Counted from the first letter of the stretch, positions 1-5,848 are shown. The stretch: 7,657 nucleotides of DNA from CAYQEC01 sp964569015 (GCA_964569015.1 CAZMSN010000073.1:1-7657); one strand, 5' to 3'. A program made the numbers and translations. The notes: generated from the letters alone by a model not told the origin.

Positions 1-275
1 ACGTTGATGCAGAGGCGGCCTCCGGGCAGCAGGACCCGGTAGCACTCGTCCCAGGTCCGCGTCAGCTCCTTCTGGAACAGCTCGTAGTCGTCGAGGTCCC
101 CAAGCTGTCCCGGGTGGGCCGGGTACTTCTTTAGGGTCCAATAGGGAGGCGAGGTGACCGTGAGCGCAACCGACTCGTCCTCCAGCTCGACCATGTGGCG
201 AGCATCGCCGAGGATGAGCCGGTGGTGGGTGGCTGGGAGGTTGGTCGCTTCTTCCATGAGCTCGAGCTGCCTCAT
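1..275 (-). CDS. DNA methyltransferase (N4-cytosine or N6-adenine), partial, N-terminus
   Basis: Partial gene running off the left edge; 91 codons are visible. The enzyme would transfer a methyl group from S-adenosylmethionine to an exocyclic amino group of adenine or cytosine in DNA. At about residues 40-44 the product has TSPPYW, the catalytic motif IV of amino-methyltransferases. Motif IV near the N-terminus, before the AdoMet-binding FxGxG motif, is the beta-class order; that second motif would lie outside the window. LILGDAR (about 21-27) and a later LLPGGRLCINV strand also fit the N-4/N-6 methylase fold. SPPY is commoner in N4-cytosine enzymes, but the target base cannot be fixed. An in-frame TAG at 281-279 limits the start to ATG 275 or ATG 257; neither has a well-spaced Shine-Dalgarno. 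No endonuclease is visible, so an orphan, restriction or phage-defence role stays open. Confidence 0.85.
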   Translation of the reverse strand, partial: MRQLELMEEATNLPATHHRLILGDARHMVELEDESVALTVTSPPYWTLKKYPAHPGQLGDLDDYELFQKELTRTWDECYRVLLPGGRLCIN

Positions 276-289
276 CCCCTAGCTGCTAC

Positions 290-303
290 TTACACAAATG
301 TAA
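290..303. promoter_or_regulatory. Perfect inverted repeat, possible operator of the methyltransferase
   Basis: TTACA-CAAA-TGTAA is a perfect 5-bp inverted repeat around a 4-nt spacer, inside an AT-rich patch in otherwise GC-rich DNA. It sits 15 bp upstream of the methyltransferase ATG at 275. TACA/TGTA half-sites recall BlaI/CopY-type operators, but those usually have a 2-nt spacer, so no regulator is assigned. It could equally be part of the promoter. No regulator gene is visible next to it. Confidence 0.35.
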
Positions 304-545
304 TTTAGCTCGTCCGGATACGGCGTGCATCGAGATTCTCGGGAGTCCGACTGCCGACCTGGGGCGATAGCGCTCCCGTGGCGCCCGTCGGGGGCGTGCA
401 TCCTGCCAGGAATGGTGCGGCATCCGGTGCGGACTGGTGTGTCGGTCATCCACCGAAGGTAACGATGGGGAGCGACATGGCGCCGGCTGCGTGCGGGAAG
501 GAGTCGATCGAAACGCGGATCCTCGTTCCGCCAGTCTCTACCCCG

Positions 546-635
546 GGGCTCGCCGAGGCGCTAGGAAGCCCGTTGCTCACCGGCGATGCCGCCCTCCGGA
601 ACGTACCCGGTTGCGAGGCGGTCGCCGAGATCGTC
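546..635 (+). pseudogene. C-terminal remnant of a VapC-type PIN-domain toxin
   Basis: The frame at 546-635 encodes GLAEALGSPLLTGDAALR followed by NVPGCEAVAEIV. This matches the usual C-terminal pattern of VapC/PIN ribonuclease toxins, (V)ALAEAL-x-(A)PLLT-x-D-x-RL, where the Asp after LLT (here at 585-587) is one of the acidic metal-binding residues. Nothing upstream resembles the PIN N-terminus (a VVD-S/T strand) or a VapB antitoxin. Just upstream a second frame reads SASLYPG, which could continue the usual AYDALYVALAE helix if one frameshift lies near 544. I read this as a decayed toxin end. The rest of 276-716 shows no gene. The fragment is in frame with the next gene but is separated from it by that gene's own ribosome-binding site. 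Recognition is by motif only. Confidence 0.55.
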
Positions 636-716
636 CGCGTAATGGACCAACAGCACCCGGTTTCTGTCAGAGGTCCGTTGTATGTTCAGGGTGGGAGTAA
701 CCCCAGGAGGAGTGAC

Positions 717-1583
717 GTGACAGATATCACCCCCGGCGATGGCGGAATCGCAGACGATCCCCAGACCAAGAAGCCTTTCTACAAGCGCTGGTGGTTCATC
801 GCACTGGCGGTGTTGTTCGGACTCGCGATCATTGGCGGGATCGTTGACGCGGGCGAAGACGATGAGGCCGCTGGCACGACGGTCGCGCCTGCCGACATCA
901 CGAGTTCGGCGGAGACTGAGCCTGTGGCGAGCTCAGCCGGGGTTGAGACGACCACGACGGCGGCAGAGACGACGACTACCGCCGAGGCGACCACCACGAC
1001 CACTACCGAGGCGACCACCACGACCACCACCGAGGCGACGACCACAACCACGCAGCCGCTCTGGGAGTCATTCACGGTGGAGGGTCGGGGCGACGATGTG
1101 ATCGACTTCGGCATTCCCGGTGATGAAGCTGCGGTGCTGGAGTTCACCCATACGGGGTCGAGCAACTTCGCCGTCATCTCGTACACCGCGGCAGCGGATC
1201 GAATCGACCTGCTGGTGAACACAATCGGTTCCTATACAGGAGCCCGCCCGGCGAATTTCTTGTCAGGCGAAGAGATCAGCGAACTGGAGATCACCGCCGA
1301 CGGGCCATGGACGGTCACTGCCCGCCCGCTGGCCGAGTCACCGATGATGGACTCGATCTCCGAGGGTTCAGGCGATGAGGTCTTGCTCTATGTCGGCGAT
1401 GACTCCCGGCTGACCGCCACCCACGACGGAGACTCGAACTTCGCGATCTGGGCGTGGAGTACGAACGGTCGTGACCTGCTGGTCAACGAGATCGGACCGT
1501 ATGAGGGCACGGTGCGGATCGACCCGGCGGCTATGGTGATCGAGATCTCGGCCGACGGAAACTGGACTCTCCAAACCAGCTAG
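717..1583 (+). CDS. Single-pass membrane protein with Thr-rich stalk and duplicated extracytoplasmic domain
   Basis: 288 residues from GTG 717. This start is chosen because AGGAGG (705-710) lies 6 nt upstream and because it leaves a short cytoplasmic tail (1-24, ending KRW) before one membrane helix (about 25-43). An acidic stretch follows, then a Thr/Glu/Ala stalk (about 77-112) with the 8-residue unit EATTTTTT. The C-terminal part contains two copies of one domain, about 117-205 and 212-287. Both show a GxGD-V start, a SNFA-I/V strand, DLLVN-x-IG-x-Y-x-G, and a final I-x-ADG-x-WT. The orientation expected is cytoplasmic N-terminus with the repeats outside. I do not recognise the domain; the all-beta look suggests a binding or adhesion module. 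The frame stays open upstream to 309, so an automated call could begin at GTG 378 and absorb the PIN remnant. Confidence 0.85.
   Translation: MTDITPGDGGIADDPQTKKPFYKRWWFIALAVLFGLAIIGGIVDAGEDDEAAGTTVAPADITSSAETEPVASSAGVETTTTAAETTTTAEATTTTTTEATTTTTTEATTTTTQPLWESFTVEGRGDDVIDFGIPGDEAAVLEFTHTGSSNFAVISYTAAADRIDLLVNTIGSYTGARPANFLSGEEISELEITADGPWTVTARPLAESPMMDSISEGSGDEVLLYVGDDSRLTATHDGDSNFAIWAWSTNGRDLLVNEIGPYEGTVRIDPAAMVIEISADGNWTLQTS
984..1052 (+). repeat. 24-bp coding tandem repeat, Thr-rich stalk
   Basis: Almost three copies of a 24-bp unit encode EATTTTTT, beginning at 984, 1008 and 1032, with only synonymous ACC/ACG/ACT/ACA differences between copies. Units like this can change in number by slippage, so stalk length may vary between strains. 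The stalk probably lifts the duplicated domain away from the membrane. Confidence 0.8.
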
Positions 1584-1789
1584 AGCTCATGGTCTGTGCC
1601 GGTTCAGTGACGCGTTCGAGTGTGATGCGTCCTCCCGTTCGGCTTTCGTGATGATGTCGTCGATTGTCTGGGCTGGGCCACATGACGTCGATCGGATCGG
1701 CTCCGAAACCAGAGCCTTGTTCCGAGCAGCCGTGCCCGGGCGTCACGGAGTCGTTGCCGATGCGGCCGGCTCGAGTGATGATCCGGACC

Positions 1790-1972
1790 ATGGAGAGCAC
1801 CACCCGTACGTACCGGTTCATCATCACTGTCGAGGTCGACCCGGATCACCCTGCCTACGACGATCCGGAGTGGGCGGCGGACGCCACACACGGAGCGCTG
1901 GCAAACGAATACGGCCTTCGTACGATCTACACCGACATCGCCGAGGTCGCGGATCCCGCCGCCGAGGACTGA
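1790..1972 (+). CDS. Small hypothetical protein, 60 aa
   Basis: I do not recognise this protein. It opens with a beta-strand-like segment (TYRFIITVEV) followed by DPDHPAYDDPEW, an Ala-rich helix, and EYGLRTIYTDIAEV, with no signal peptide or membrane helix, so it is probably a small soluble cytoplasmic protein. Third codon positions are almost all G or C, as in the flanking genes, which supports real coding. The start is uncertain: ATG 1790 gives a compact protein, while ATG 1778 and GTG 1775 are in frame just upstream; none has a convincing ribosome-binding site. The preceding 200 bp (1584-1789) shows no convincing gene on either strand. The gene converges with the broken lipoprotein gene at 2059-2392. 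Confidence 0.55.
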   Translation: MESTTRTYRFIITVEVDPDHPAYDDPEWAADATHGALANEYGLRTIYTDIAEVADPAAED

Positions 1973-2030
1973 ATGCCATGTCAGATCGTCGTGACGGTGC
2001 TGCTCTATGGGGTGCCGACTCTTCAGTGCG

Positions 2031-2043
2031 CCCCTGGCAGGGG
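2031..2043. terminator. Weak hairpin between convergent genes
   Basis: CCCCT-GGC-AGGGG forms a 5-bp stem with a 3-nt loop, between the plus-strand small gene ending at 1972 and the minus-strand lipoprotein gene ending at 2059. There is no T-run, so terminator function rests mainly on position. Confidence 0.3.
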
Positions 2044-2058
2044 GAGCGGCGTCACCAC

Positions 2059-2392
2059 TCAGGGCAGATACTGTTCGACGAGTTCTGTGACAACTCCGTC
2101 GTTGACATACACCCAGGCGGCGCAGTGGTCGCTGGGGCACTCCTGGAAGGCGGTACCTCCAGTGCCGGGCCGGTCGGGCATCGGGAGGGCCTGGGGTGTC
2201 AGGTCTCCCGCACCATCCAGCCAGTAGGCGGTCTCGGCGGGATCACGTGGAACGGAGCGGGCTTGCGGGTTGTTATTGCGGATGTAGAAATCGAAGACTT
2301 CTTCGCCGTCAGCTGTGGCCGCCGCCGCCGCAGGCCGTCAGCAGCAACGCGGCCACGGTGGCGACCCAGGCGATGCGGAGCCGGAGACTCAC
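2059..2392 (-). pseudogene. Small lipoprotein gene broken by a frameshift after the lipobox
   Basis: From GTG 2392 the product has a hydrophobic signal peptide ending LLLTAC, a lipobox with Cys21, then GGGG, and stops at TGA 2311-2309. Directly downstream, offset by one base, a second frame is open from 2337 to TGA 2061-2059. It encodes about 86 residues including EEVFDFYIRNNNPQARS, AYWLDGAGDL, CPSDHC and VYVNDGVVTELVEQYLP, which reads as real protein. The break must lie between about 2337 and 2312, which covers the (GGC)4 run (2329-2318) where slippage or a sequencing error is easy. Repaired, the protein would be a lipoprotein of about 110 residues with two close cysteines (CPSDHC). The start lies 31 bp after the lipoprotein A stop, so they probably share a transcript. 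Function unknown. It may be intact if the frameshift is an error. Confidence 0.75.
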
Positions 2393-2423
2393 GGCATCTC
2401 GCGTGGGACTCCCGTCAACGGCA

Positions 2424-2978
2424 CTAGCGAGCCGCCCACGCGTCCAGGTCGATTGCGACCGCGTAGCTGCGACCAGGTGTGGTTGGAGTGATGTCGTCGA
2501 GTTCGGAGGAGTCGTCGAGGTAGTACACGCTGGCCGCCACTGTGATGTCGTCGACTCCGGGGATCACGGCTGCCACTCCGAACTCCTCGAAGATACTGAA
2601 TTCGGTGGTCACCTGGAGGCCGAGCTCGCGGAAGCTGGTACCGAAGAACTCGACGATCTCCTCGGCGGTCCCTGTCGTGTTGCTGTATAGGTAGTGGTGG
2701 AGATCGCCGGACGAGATATAATGCCACATGACGGCACCCGGGAACACCGGGAAGTCCGCGGGCAGTGGACGTTCGGGGGTGAACCCCTCGTCGACCACCT
2801 CGTCGGGTTCTTCGTCGGCGGCTGGCGCGGTCGTGTCGGTCGCCGGCTCCGTCACGTCGGAAGCCGCAGGCGGTTCCGTGTCGGACGTGTCGGATCCGCA
2901 GGCGGTCAGCACCAGCGCCAGTGACATGACGAGCGCGAAGAAGACGTGGCGAGAGAAAGTGGCGTGGCGGGAGGTCAT
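2424..2978 (-). CDS. Lipoprotein A, secreted, unknown function
   Basis: 184 residues. An N-terminal segment with Arg/His, a hydrophobic core and ALVLTAC gives a type II signal peptide with lipidated Cys27, so the protein is expected to be anchored on the outer face of the membrane. A disordered Asp/Glu/Thr/Pro linker (about 28-68) follows, then one compact domain (about 70-184) that opens PLPADFPVFPG. The FP-x-FPGA opening followed by a helix such as EEIVEFFGTSFRELG is a pattern seen in actinobacterial secreted proteins of unknown function; I assign none. ATG 2978 is supported by an AAAGG-type ribosome-binding site 8 bases upstream. The gene leads a probable two-gene transcript with the broken lipoprotein downstream. 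Its promoter, leader and signal peptide are shared with lipoprotein B. Confidence 0.85.
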   Translation of the reverse strand: MTSRHATFSRHVFFALVMSLALVLTACGSDTSDTEPPAASDVTEPATDTTAPAADEEPDEVVDEGFTPERPLPADFPVFPGAVMWHYISSGDLHHYLYSNTTGTAEEIVEFFGTSFRELGLQVTTEFSIFEEFGVAAVIPGVDDITVAASVYYLDDSSELDDITPTTPGRSYAVAIDLDAWAAR

Positions 2979-3023
2979 GGCCTACCTTTCTGGCTCGATT
3001 CCGGACCCCGAGGTCCCACACTG

Positions 3024-3047
3024 ACCCTAACAGGGAAGGCCGTTTTC
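3024..3047 (-). promoter_or_regulatory. Promoter of lipoprotein A (extended -10)
   Basis: On the minus strand TGTTAGGGT (3032-3024) fits an extended -10 element, TGN-TANNNT. It is preceded, after exactly 7 bp, by GAAAACGG (3047-3040). The same pair with the same spacing precedes lipoprotein B, and in both genes the -10 lies about 45 nt from the start codon. No ordinary -35 box is visible. The 3025-3237 gap between genes B and A shows no other supported feature. Confidence 0.6.
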
Positions 3048-3237
3048 ATCGGCTGACGCCACCAGTGTGGGTCGGGCATTTCGCTCCGAACGCGTAGCGG
3101 GAGGCCCTGGGAATTCACACAGGGCGTGTAGCAGTTCCGGCGGGTAGTTGGCGACGGCTGCCACGCATCGCTCCGGGCCAAGTGGGGTGTCAGGAATCCC
3201 TCGACGTCGCCGGAAGCTGCAGAACTCGCGGGGGTGC

Positions 3238-4218
3238 TCAGGGGCGCCCGAGACCGGCGTCTCCGAAGAAGTTCGGATACTCGGCTGCGAGACGATCCCA
3301 TGCGGCCTGGGCGCCCGCAGTGGAGAAGAGCTGCTCGGCTTGCTCTCCAAAGTCGCCCGCTGCCTCGCTGTCGCACTCCTGAACCGCCTGTGCGGCATGG
3401 AACCAGTAGTAGTAACCATCGACCAGCAACTCCCAATCAGCACGGAGCTGCTCGGTGGGGATGCAGTCGCTCAGGGCGCGGTACTGGCTGACGGCGAGGT
3501 CGGCGTCAAATGGGGGCCCGGACCCCCACTGCACGTGGGGGAGCTTGAGCACTTCGGAGATGTCGACGTCGGCGGAGCAGAGCTCCTCGAGCTGGCGAAC
3601 GATCCGGTCCTCGTCGCTCTCGTCCTCGGGAACCTCGCCGTTGTCTTCGCCCGTTTGGTCGTCGTCGGAACGGGCGGCATCCTCCTCGGTCTCGTCCTCG
3701 GACGCCTCGCCGTCTGCTTCGTCCGCTTCGTCGTCGGGGCCGGCGGCAGTTGGTGAGCCGGGACCAGGCGCCGCCGGCACCTCGAATCCACAGAGATCCT
3801 CGAGCCAAGCGGCGGCGTTGTTCCACGCGCCGAGGTCGATCTGTGACCGGTACTCGGAGAGATCGGAGGCGGCGGCGAGGTCCTGTCCGGACTCCATCGC
3901 GCCGAGAGCGCGGTAGTAATCAGTCACCGGCGATTCCAGGAGTTCGAGGTCGCCCCGCACCTCATCGGGGGCATCGTCGATCAGAGCACGGAACGCATCC
4001 TCTGCAGCGGGGCCGTCAAAGGCGTCGAGTGTCGCCTCGTCCGCAGGGAAGATGATGTTGAACATGCCCGAGTCGAGGCCGACGCAGATGTCGTTCTCGG
4101 CCGCCGCCTGTTCGGACCCAGACCCGTCGGAATCCCCGCACGCGGCGAGCAGCAGCGCCAATGCCACGACGAGCGCAAAGCCGACACGGCGGGGGCGGAT
4201 GGTGGAGCAAATGATCGT
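3238..4218 (-). CDS. Lipoprotein B, two-part secreted protein with acidic linker; ACG at the start position
   Basis: Starting at GTG 4167 would give only nine residues before the lipobox Cys, too few for a signal peptide. The frame is open up to TGA just upstream, and no ATG, GTG or TTG lies further up. Aligned with lipoprotein A, the expected start is ACG 4218-4216, 5 nt after AAGGT in both genes, which puts the lipobox Cys at residue 27 in both. From there the protein has 326 residues: signal peptide with Arg-rich n-region and LLLAAC; an N-terminal domain (about 41-147) bounded by DICVG and LEDLCGFE; a very acidic linker (about 162-205); and a C-terminal domain (about 206-318) with LEELC, ALSDC and DGYYYWFHAAQA. 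Both domains look helical, with Cys pairs that may form disulfides. Function unknown. The ACG may be a rare start, a null mutation or an error. Confidence 0.75.
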   Translation of the reverse strand, partial: TIICSTIRPRRVGFALVVALALLLAACGDSDGSGSEQAAAENDICVGLDSGMFNIIFPADEATLDAFDGPAAEDAFRALIDDAPDEVRGDLELLESPVTDYYRALGAMESGQDLAAASDLSEYRSQIDLGAWNNAAAWLEDLCGFEVPAAPGPGSPTAAGPDDEADEADGEASEDETEEDAARSDDDQTGEDNGEVPEDESDEDRIVRQLEELCSADVDISEVLKLPHVQWGSGPPFDADLAVSQYRALSDCIPTEQLRADWELLVDGYYYWFHAAQAVQECDSEAAGDFGEQAEQLFSTAGAQAAWDRLAAEYPNFFGDAGLGRP

Positions 4219-4264
4219 GAGAGACCTTCCTCACGGGATTGCGGACACGGAAGTACCGCGATTC

Positions 4265-4287
4265 ACCCTAACACGGCTGCCCGTTTC
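4265..4287 (-). promoter_or_regulatory. Promoter of lipoprotein B (extended -10)
   Basis: TGTTAGGGT (4273-4265, minus strand) preceded after 7 bp by GAAACGG (4287-4281) repeats the arrangement upstream of lipoprotein A. The leader between this -10 and the ACG at 4218 is 46 nt, against 45 nt in gene A, and its last 28 nt match A's at 18 positions. The rest of the divergent gap to the pentapeptide gene at 4421 shows no other element I can support. Confidence 0.6.
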
Positions 4288-4420
4288 GGCCGATCGGCGT
4301 TGTCATTGTCGCGAGGTAATGAATGGCACACCGATCGGGAGGTTTCCGGATCATTGGGGCTGAGGAGTACGCGGCGACTCCAACCGTGGGTGCCGCCCCG
4401 CCCTTCGCCCTGGAGGTGGA

Positions 4421-5521
4421 GTGGCAGCCTTCGGTAGTGTTGACGGCGTGATACGTAGGCAACACGCCCGGGTGATCCTACTTCTGGCGTTGCTCCTTGC
4501 GGTCGGCATCTGCACGGCGGGTCCCGTCCTCGCGGCCGACGACCTCGACGGGATGACCCCTGACGACCTCGAGGCCGAGAAGACCCGAGAAGAGATCCGC
4601 GAGCTCCGCAGCCGTCAGGGACCGAGAGGTCTCATCTCCGACTTCGCGCCCCTCGGCACCCTCCTCATCGGCTTGGCGGGAGCGGCGGTCGCCTACGGGC
4701 GGTTTGCCCACGATCGCCGCACCGAGTCCATCCACCGAATGGACGAGCGGTTCACCCACGTTGCGACCGACCTCGGGTCGGAGAGCGAGGTCGTGCGGAG
4801 CGGGGCCGCCGTGGCCTTGCGCACGTTCCTCAAGCCCCGCTACCGGGGCGAGTTGCTCGACGATGTCTTCGACCTGGTGGTGACGAACGTCAAGATCGCC
4901 GACCATCCCAAGGGCGTGCGCCGGCTGCTGGTGGACGCACTCGAAGAGGGTGTGAAACAGCGGGCGGCGGCCGGCAGGACCCTGAGGGGCATCTCGCTGG
5001 CACGGGCGTGGCTGGAGCGGATCGATCTCGACGGGCTCGACCTGCGCGGCATCGACCTCGCCTGGGCGAGGTTGCGTGGCGCCAATCTCCGAGGATGCGA
5101 TCTCCGGGAAACCAGCGCGATCGAGGTGGACATCTCCAAGGCGGTGCTGTCCGGGGCGAACCTGCACCAGGTGCGGTGGCAACGCACCCACGGGAGAGGG
5201 GCCTACTTCCACGAGGCGCGGATGGCGTCCATCGATCTGAAGAACTCGGACCTCGCCGGCGCCTATTTCGAGGACGCGTTGGTGTCGGGCGCTCACCTTC
5301 AACACGCCGACCTGACGGGAGCCAACTTCAACGGAGCGACCGTCAAGGACACCCACTTCGAGGGCGCCGTGCTGGACGACGCAGCTCTGCGAACACTGCT
5401 GCGGGCGGTTGGATGGCGAGACGCCTACTTCGACGCCGAGACCGGCGCACTGCTGAAACGTATGGACCAGCAGCGGTCAAGGGGCCAGAAGAATCAGGGG
5501 GCGCCGTCCGTCACGTCGTGA
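4421..5521 (+). CDS. Pentapeptide-repeat protein with signal peptide and second membrane segment
   Basis: 366 residues from GTG 4421, chosen for GGAGG 4 nt upstream; GTG 4448 is an alternative giving a tighter signal peptide but lacks a clear ribosome-binding site. A hydrophobic segment (about 18-38) ends in VLAADD and could be cleaved. A charged, coiled-coil-like stretch follows (50-66), then a second hydrophobic segment (about 77-93), a helical region (100-185) with DLGSESEVVRSGAAVALRTF, and pentapeptide repeats (about 187-323) of A(D/N)LXX type such as LRGANLRGCDL and HADLTGANFNGA. Such repeats form a right-handed quadrilateral beta-helix. Some family members mimic DNA (gyrase protection), but nothing here points to that, and two membrane segments argue for a membrane-linked scaffold. 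If the first segment is cleaved, the second would place the repeats in the cytoplasm. Function unknown. Confidence 0.85.
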   Translation: MAAFGSVDGVIRRQHARVILLLALLLAVGICTAGPVLAADDLDGMTPDDLEAEKTREEIRELRSRQGPRGLISDFAPLGTLLIGLAGAAVAYGRFAHDRRTESIHRMDERFTHVATDLGSESEVVRSGAAVALRTFLKPRYRGELLDDVFDLVVTNVKIADHPKGVRRLLVDALEEGVKQRAAAGRTLRGISLARAWLERIDLDGLDLRGIDLAWARLRGANLRGCDLRETSAIEVDISKAVLSGANLHQVRWQRTHGRGAYFHEARMASIDLKNSDLAGAYFEDALVSGAHLQHADLTGANFNGATVKDTHFEGAVLDDAALRTLLRAVGWRDAYFDAETGALLKRMDQQRSRGQKNQGAPSVTS

Positions 5522-5527
5522 TACAGT
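5519..5527 (+). promoter_or_regulatory. Possible extended -10 promoter for the structured RNA
   Basis: TGATACAGT fits TGN-TANNNT and begins with the TGA stop codon of the pentapeptide gene. Transcription would start near 5534, just before the run of hairpins. No -35 box is visible. Nine-base matches to so loose a pattern arise by chance, so this depends on the RNA being real. Confidence 0.3.
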
Positions 5528-5533
5528 GATACG

Positions 5534-5756
5534 GCGAGGGCGAGGGTGGCGCTTCGGTGTTGCCCCGGTGAGAGTTTCGCTTCGGTGGGGCTCTACATAC
5601 TCTCGCTGGGGGAGGGACGAGAGAAACTCCCCCCGCGAGCCCCGAGAGGGCCGAGGCGAAAGCCCCGTGCTCCCTCGGGGCATCGCATTCTCCGAGCCCA
5701 TGGCAATGACGGCCGGCCGAGTTCCAGAAGGGACCGGTTTCCTCGGTCTACGTCAT
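5534..5756 (+). ncRNA. Candidate structured RNA (tandem hairpins), unknown family
   Basis: No convincing protein is encoded here. The sequence folds by eye into nearly adjacent hairpins. H1, 5544-5565, has 9 bp closed by C(UUCG)G. H2, 5571-5594, has 10 bp and the same loop. H3, 5602-5639, pairs CTCGC and GGGGGAG with CTCCCCC and GCGAG, with one mismatch. H4, 5640-5680, has an 11-position lower stem with one mismatch, then an upper stem with a GAAA loop. H5, 5706-5756, pairs ATGACG with CGTCAT around an inner CCGAG/CTCGG stem. H1 and H2 each contain four G-U wobbles that would be A-C mismatches on the other strand, so plus-strand RNA is favoured. I compared it by eye with RNase P RNA, tmRNA, SRP RNA and common riboswitches and saw no match. 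It could instead be the 3' UTR of the pentapeptide mRNA. Confidence 0.4.
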
Positions 5757-5819
5757 GGGGTACCGACGCACCGGTGACCTGGCGAGGTAGCCCCGACCGT
5801 TGCTCACGATCGCGCCCGG

Positions 5820-5835
5820 CCCCGCTGGCGCGGGG
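5820..5835. terminator. GC-rich hairpin, probable terminator
   Basis: CCCCGC-TGGC-GCGGGG is a perfect 6-bp stem with a 4-nt loop, 13 nt past the stop of the minus-strand carbohydrate-binding remnant. It probably terminated that gene and could also end plus-strand transcription from the structured RNA. It lacks a U-run on either strand, which is common for hairpins in high-GC actinobacteria. Positions 5757-5819 show nothing else. Confidence 0.4.
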
Positions 5836-5848
5836 GGACGAAGGGCTG

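Noticed and set aside
683..692. TGTTCAGGGT upstream of the Thr-stalk gene, similar to the lipoprotein promoters' TGTTAGGGT
   Set aside because: The extra base breaks the TGN-TANNNT pattern and there is no GAAACGG upstream, so it was not called a promoter.
378..716. N-terminal extension of the Thr-stalk membrane protein in the same open frame
   Set aside because: AGGAGG at 705-710 sits 6 nt before GTG 717, a tail-plus-helix topology begins there, and the extension contains a PIN-like fragment and no domain that fits a membrane protein.
779..1222. Minus-strand open frame with long valine runs
   Set aside because: It is the complement of the threonine-codon repeat in the real plus-strand gene; the Val runs come directly from ACC/ACG codons.
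1648..2427. Long plus-strand frame of 259 codons
   Set aside because: It crosses the small plus-strand gene in another frame and the minus-strand broken lipoprotein. Its composition is Arg/Gly/His-rich shadow sequence with no domain.
3105..3124. CCCTG/CAGGG hairpin between lipoproteins B and A
   Set aside because: Only 5 bp with a 10-nt loop, no T-run, and more than 100 bp past the gene B stop; too weak to call a terminator.
4478..5356. Minus-strand frame of 292 codons opposite the pentapeptide gene
   Set aside because: It mirrors the repeat codons of the pentapeptide protein, producing regular V/E/I patterns; it has no ribosome-binding site and no recognisable family.
5640..5680. Resemblance to group II intron domain V (GAAA-capped two-part stem)
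   Set aside because: The catalytic AGC triad and the usual domain V length and bulge are missing, and no intron-encoded reverse transcriptase is present.
5526..5777. Plus-strand ORF of 83 codons across the hairpin region
   Set aside because: Its product is Arg/Gly/Pro-rich and domain-free, and there is no ribosome-binding site; the sequence is better explained by RNA structure.
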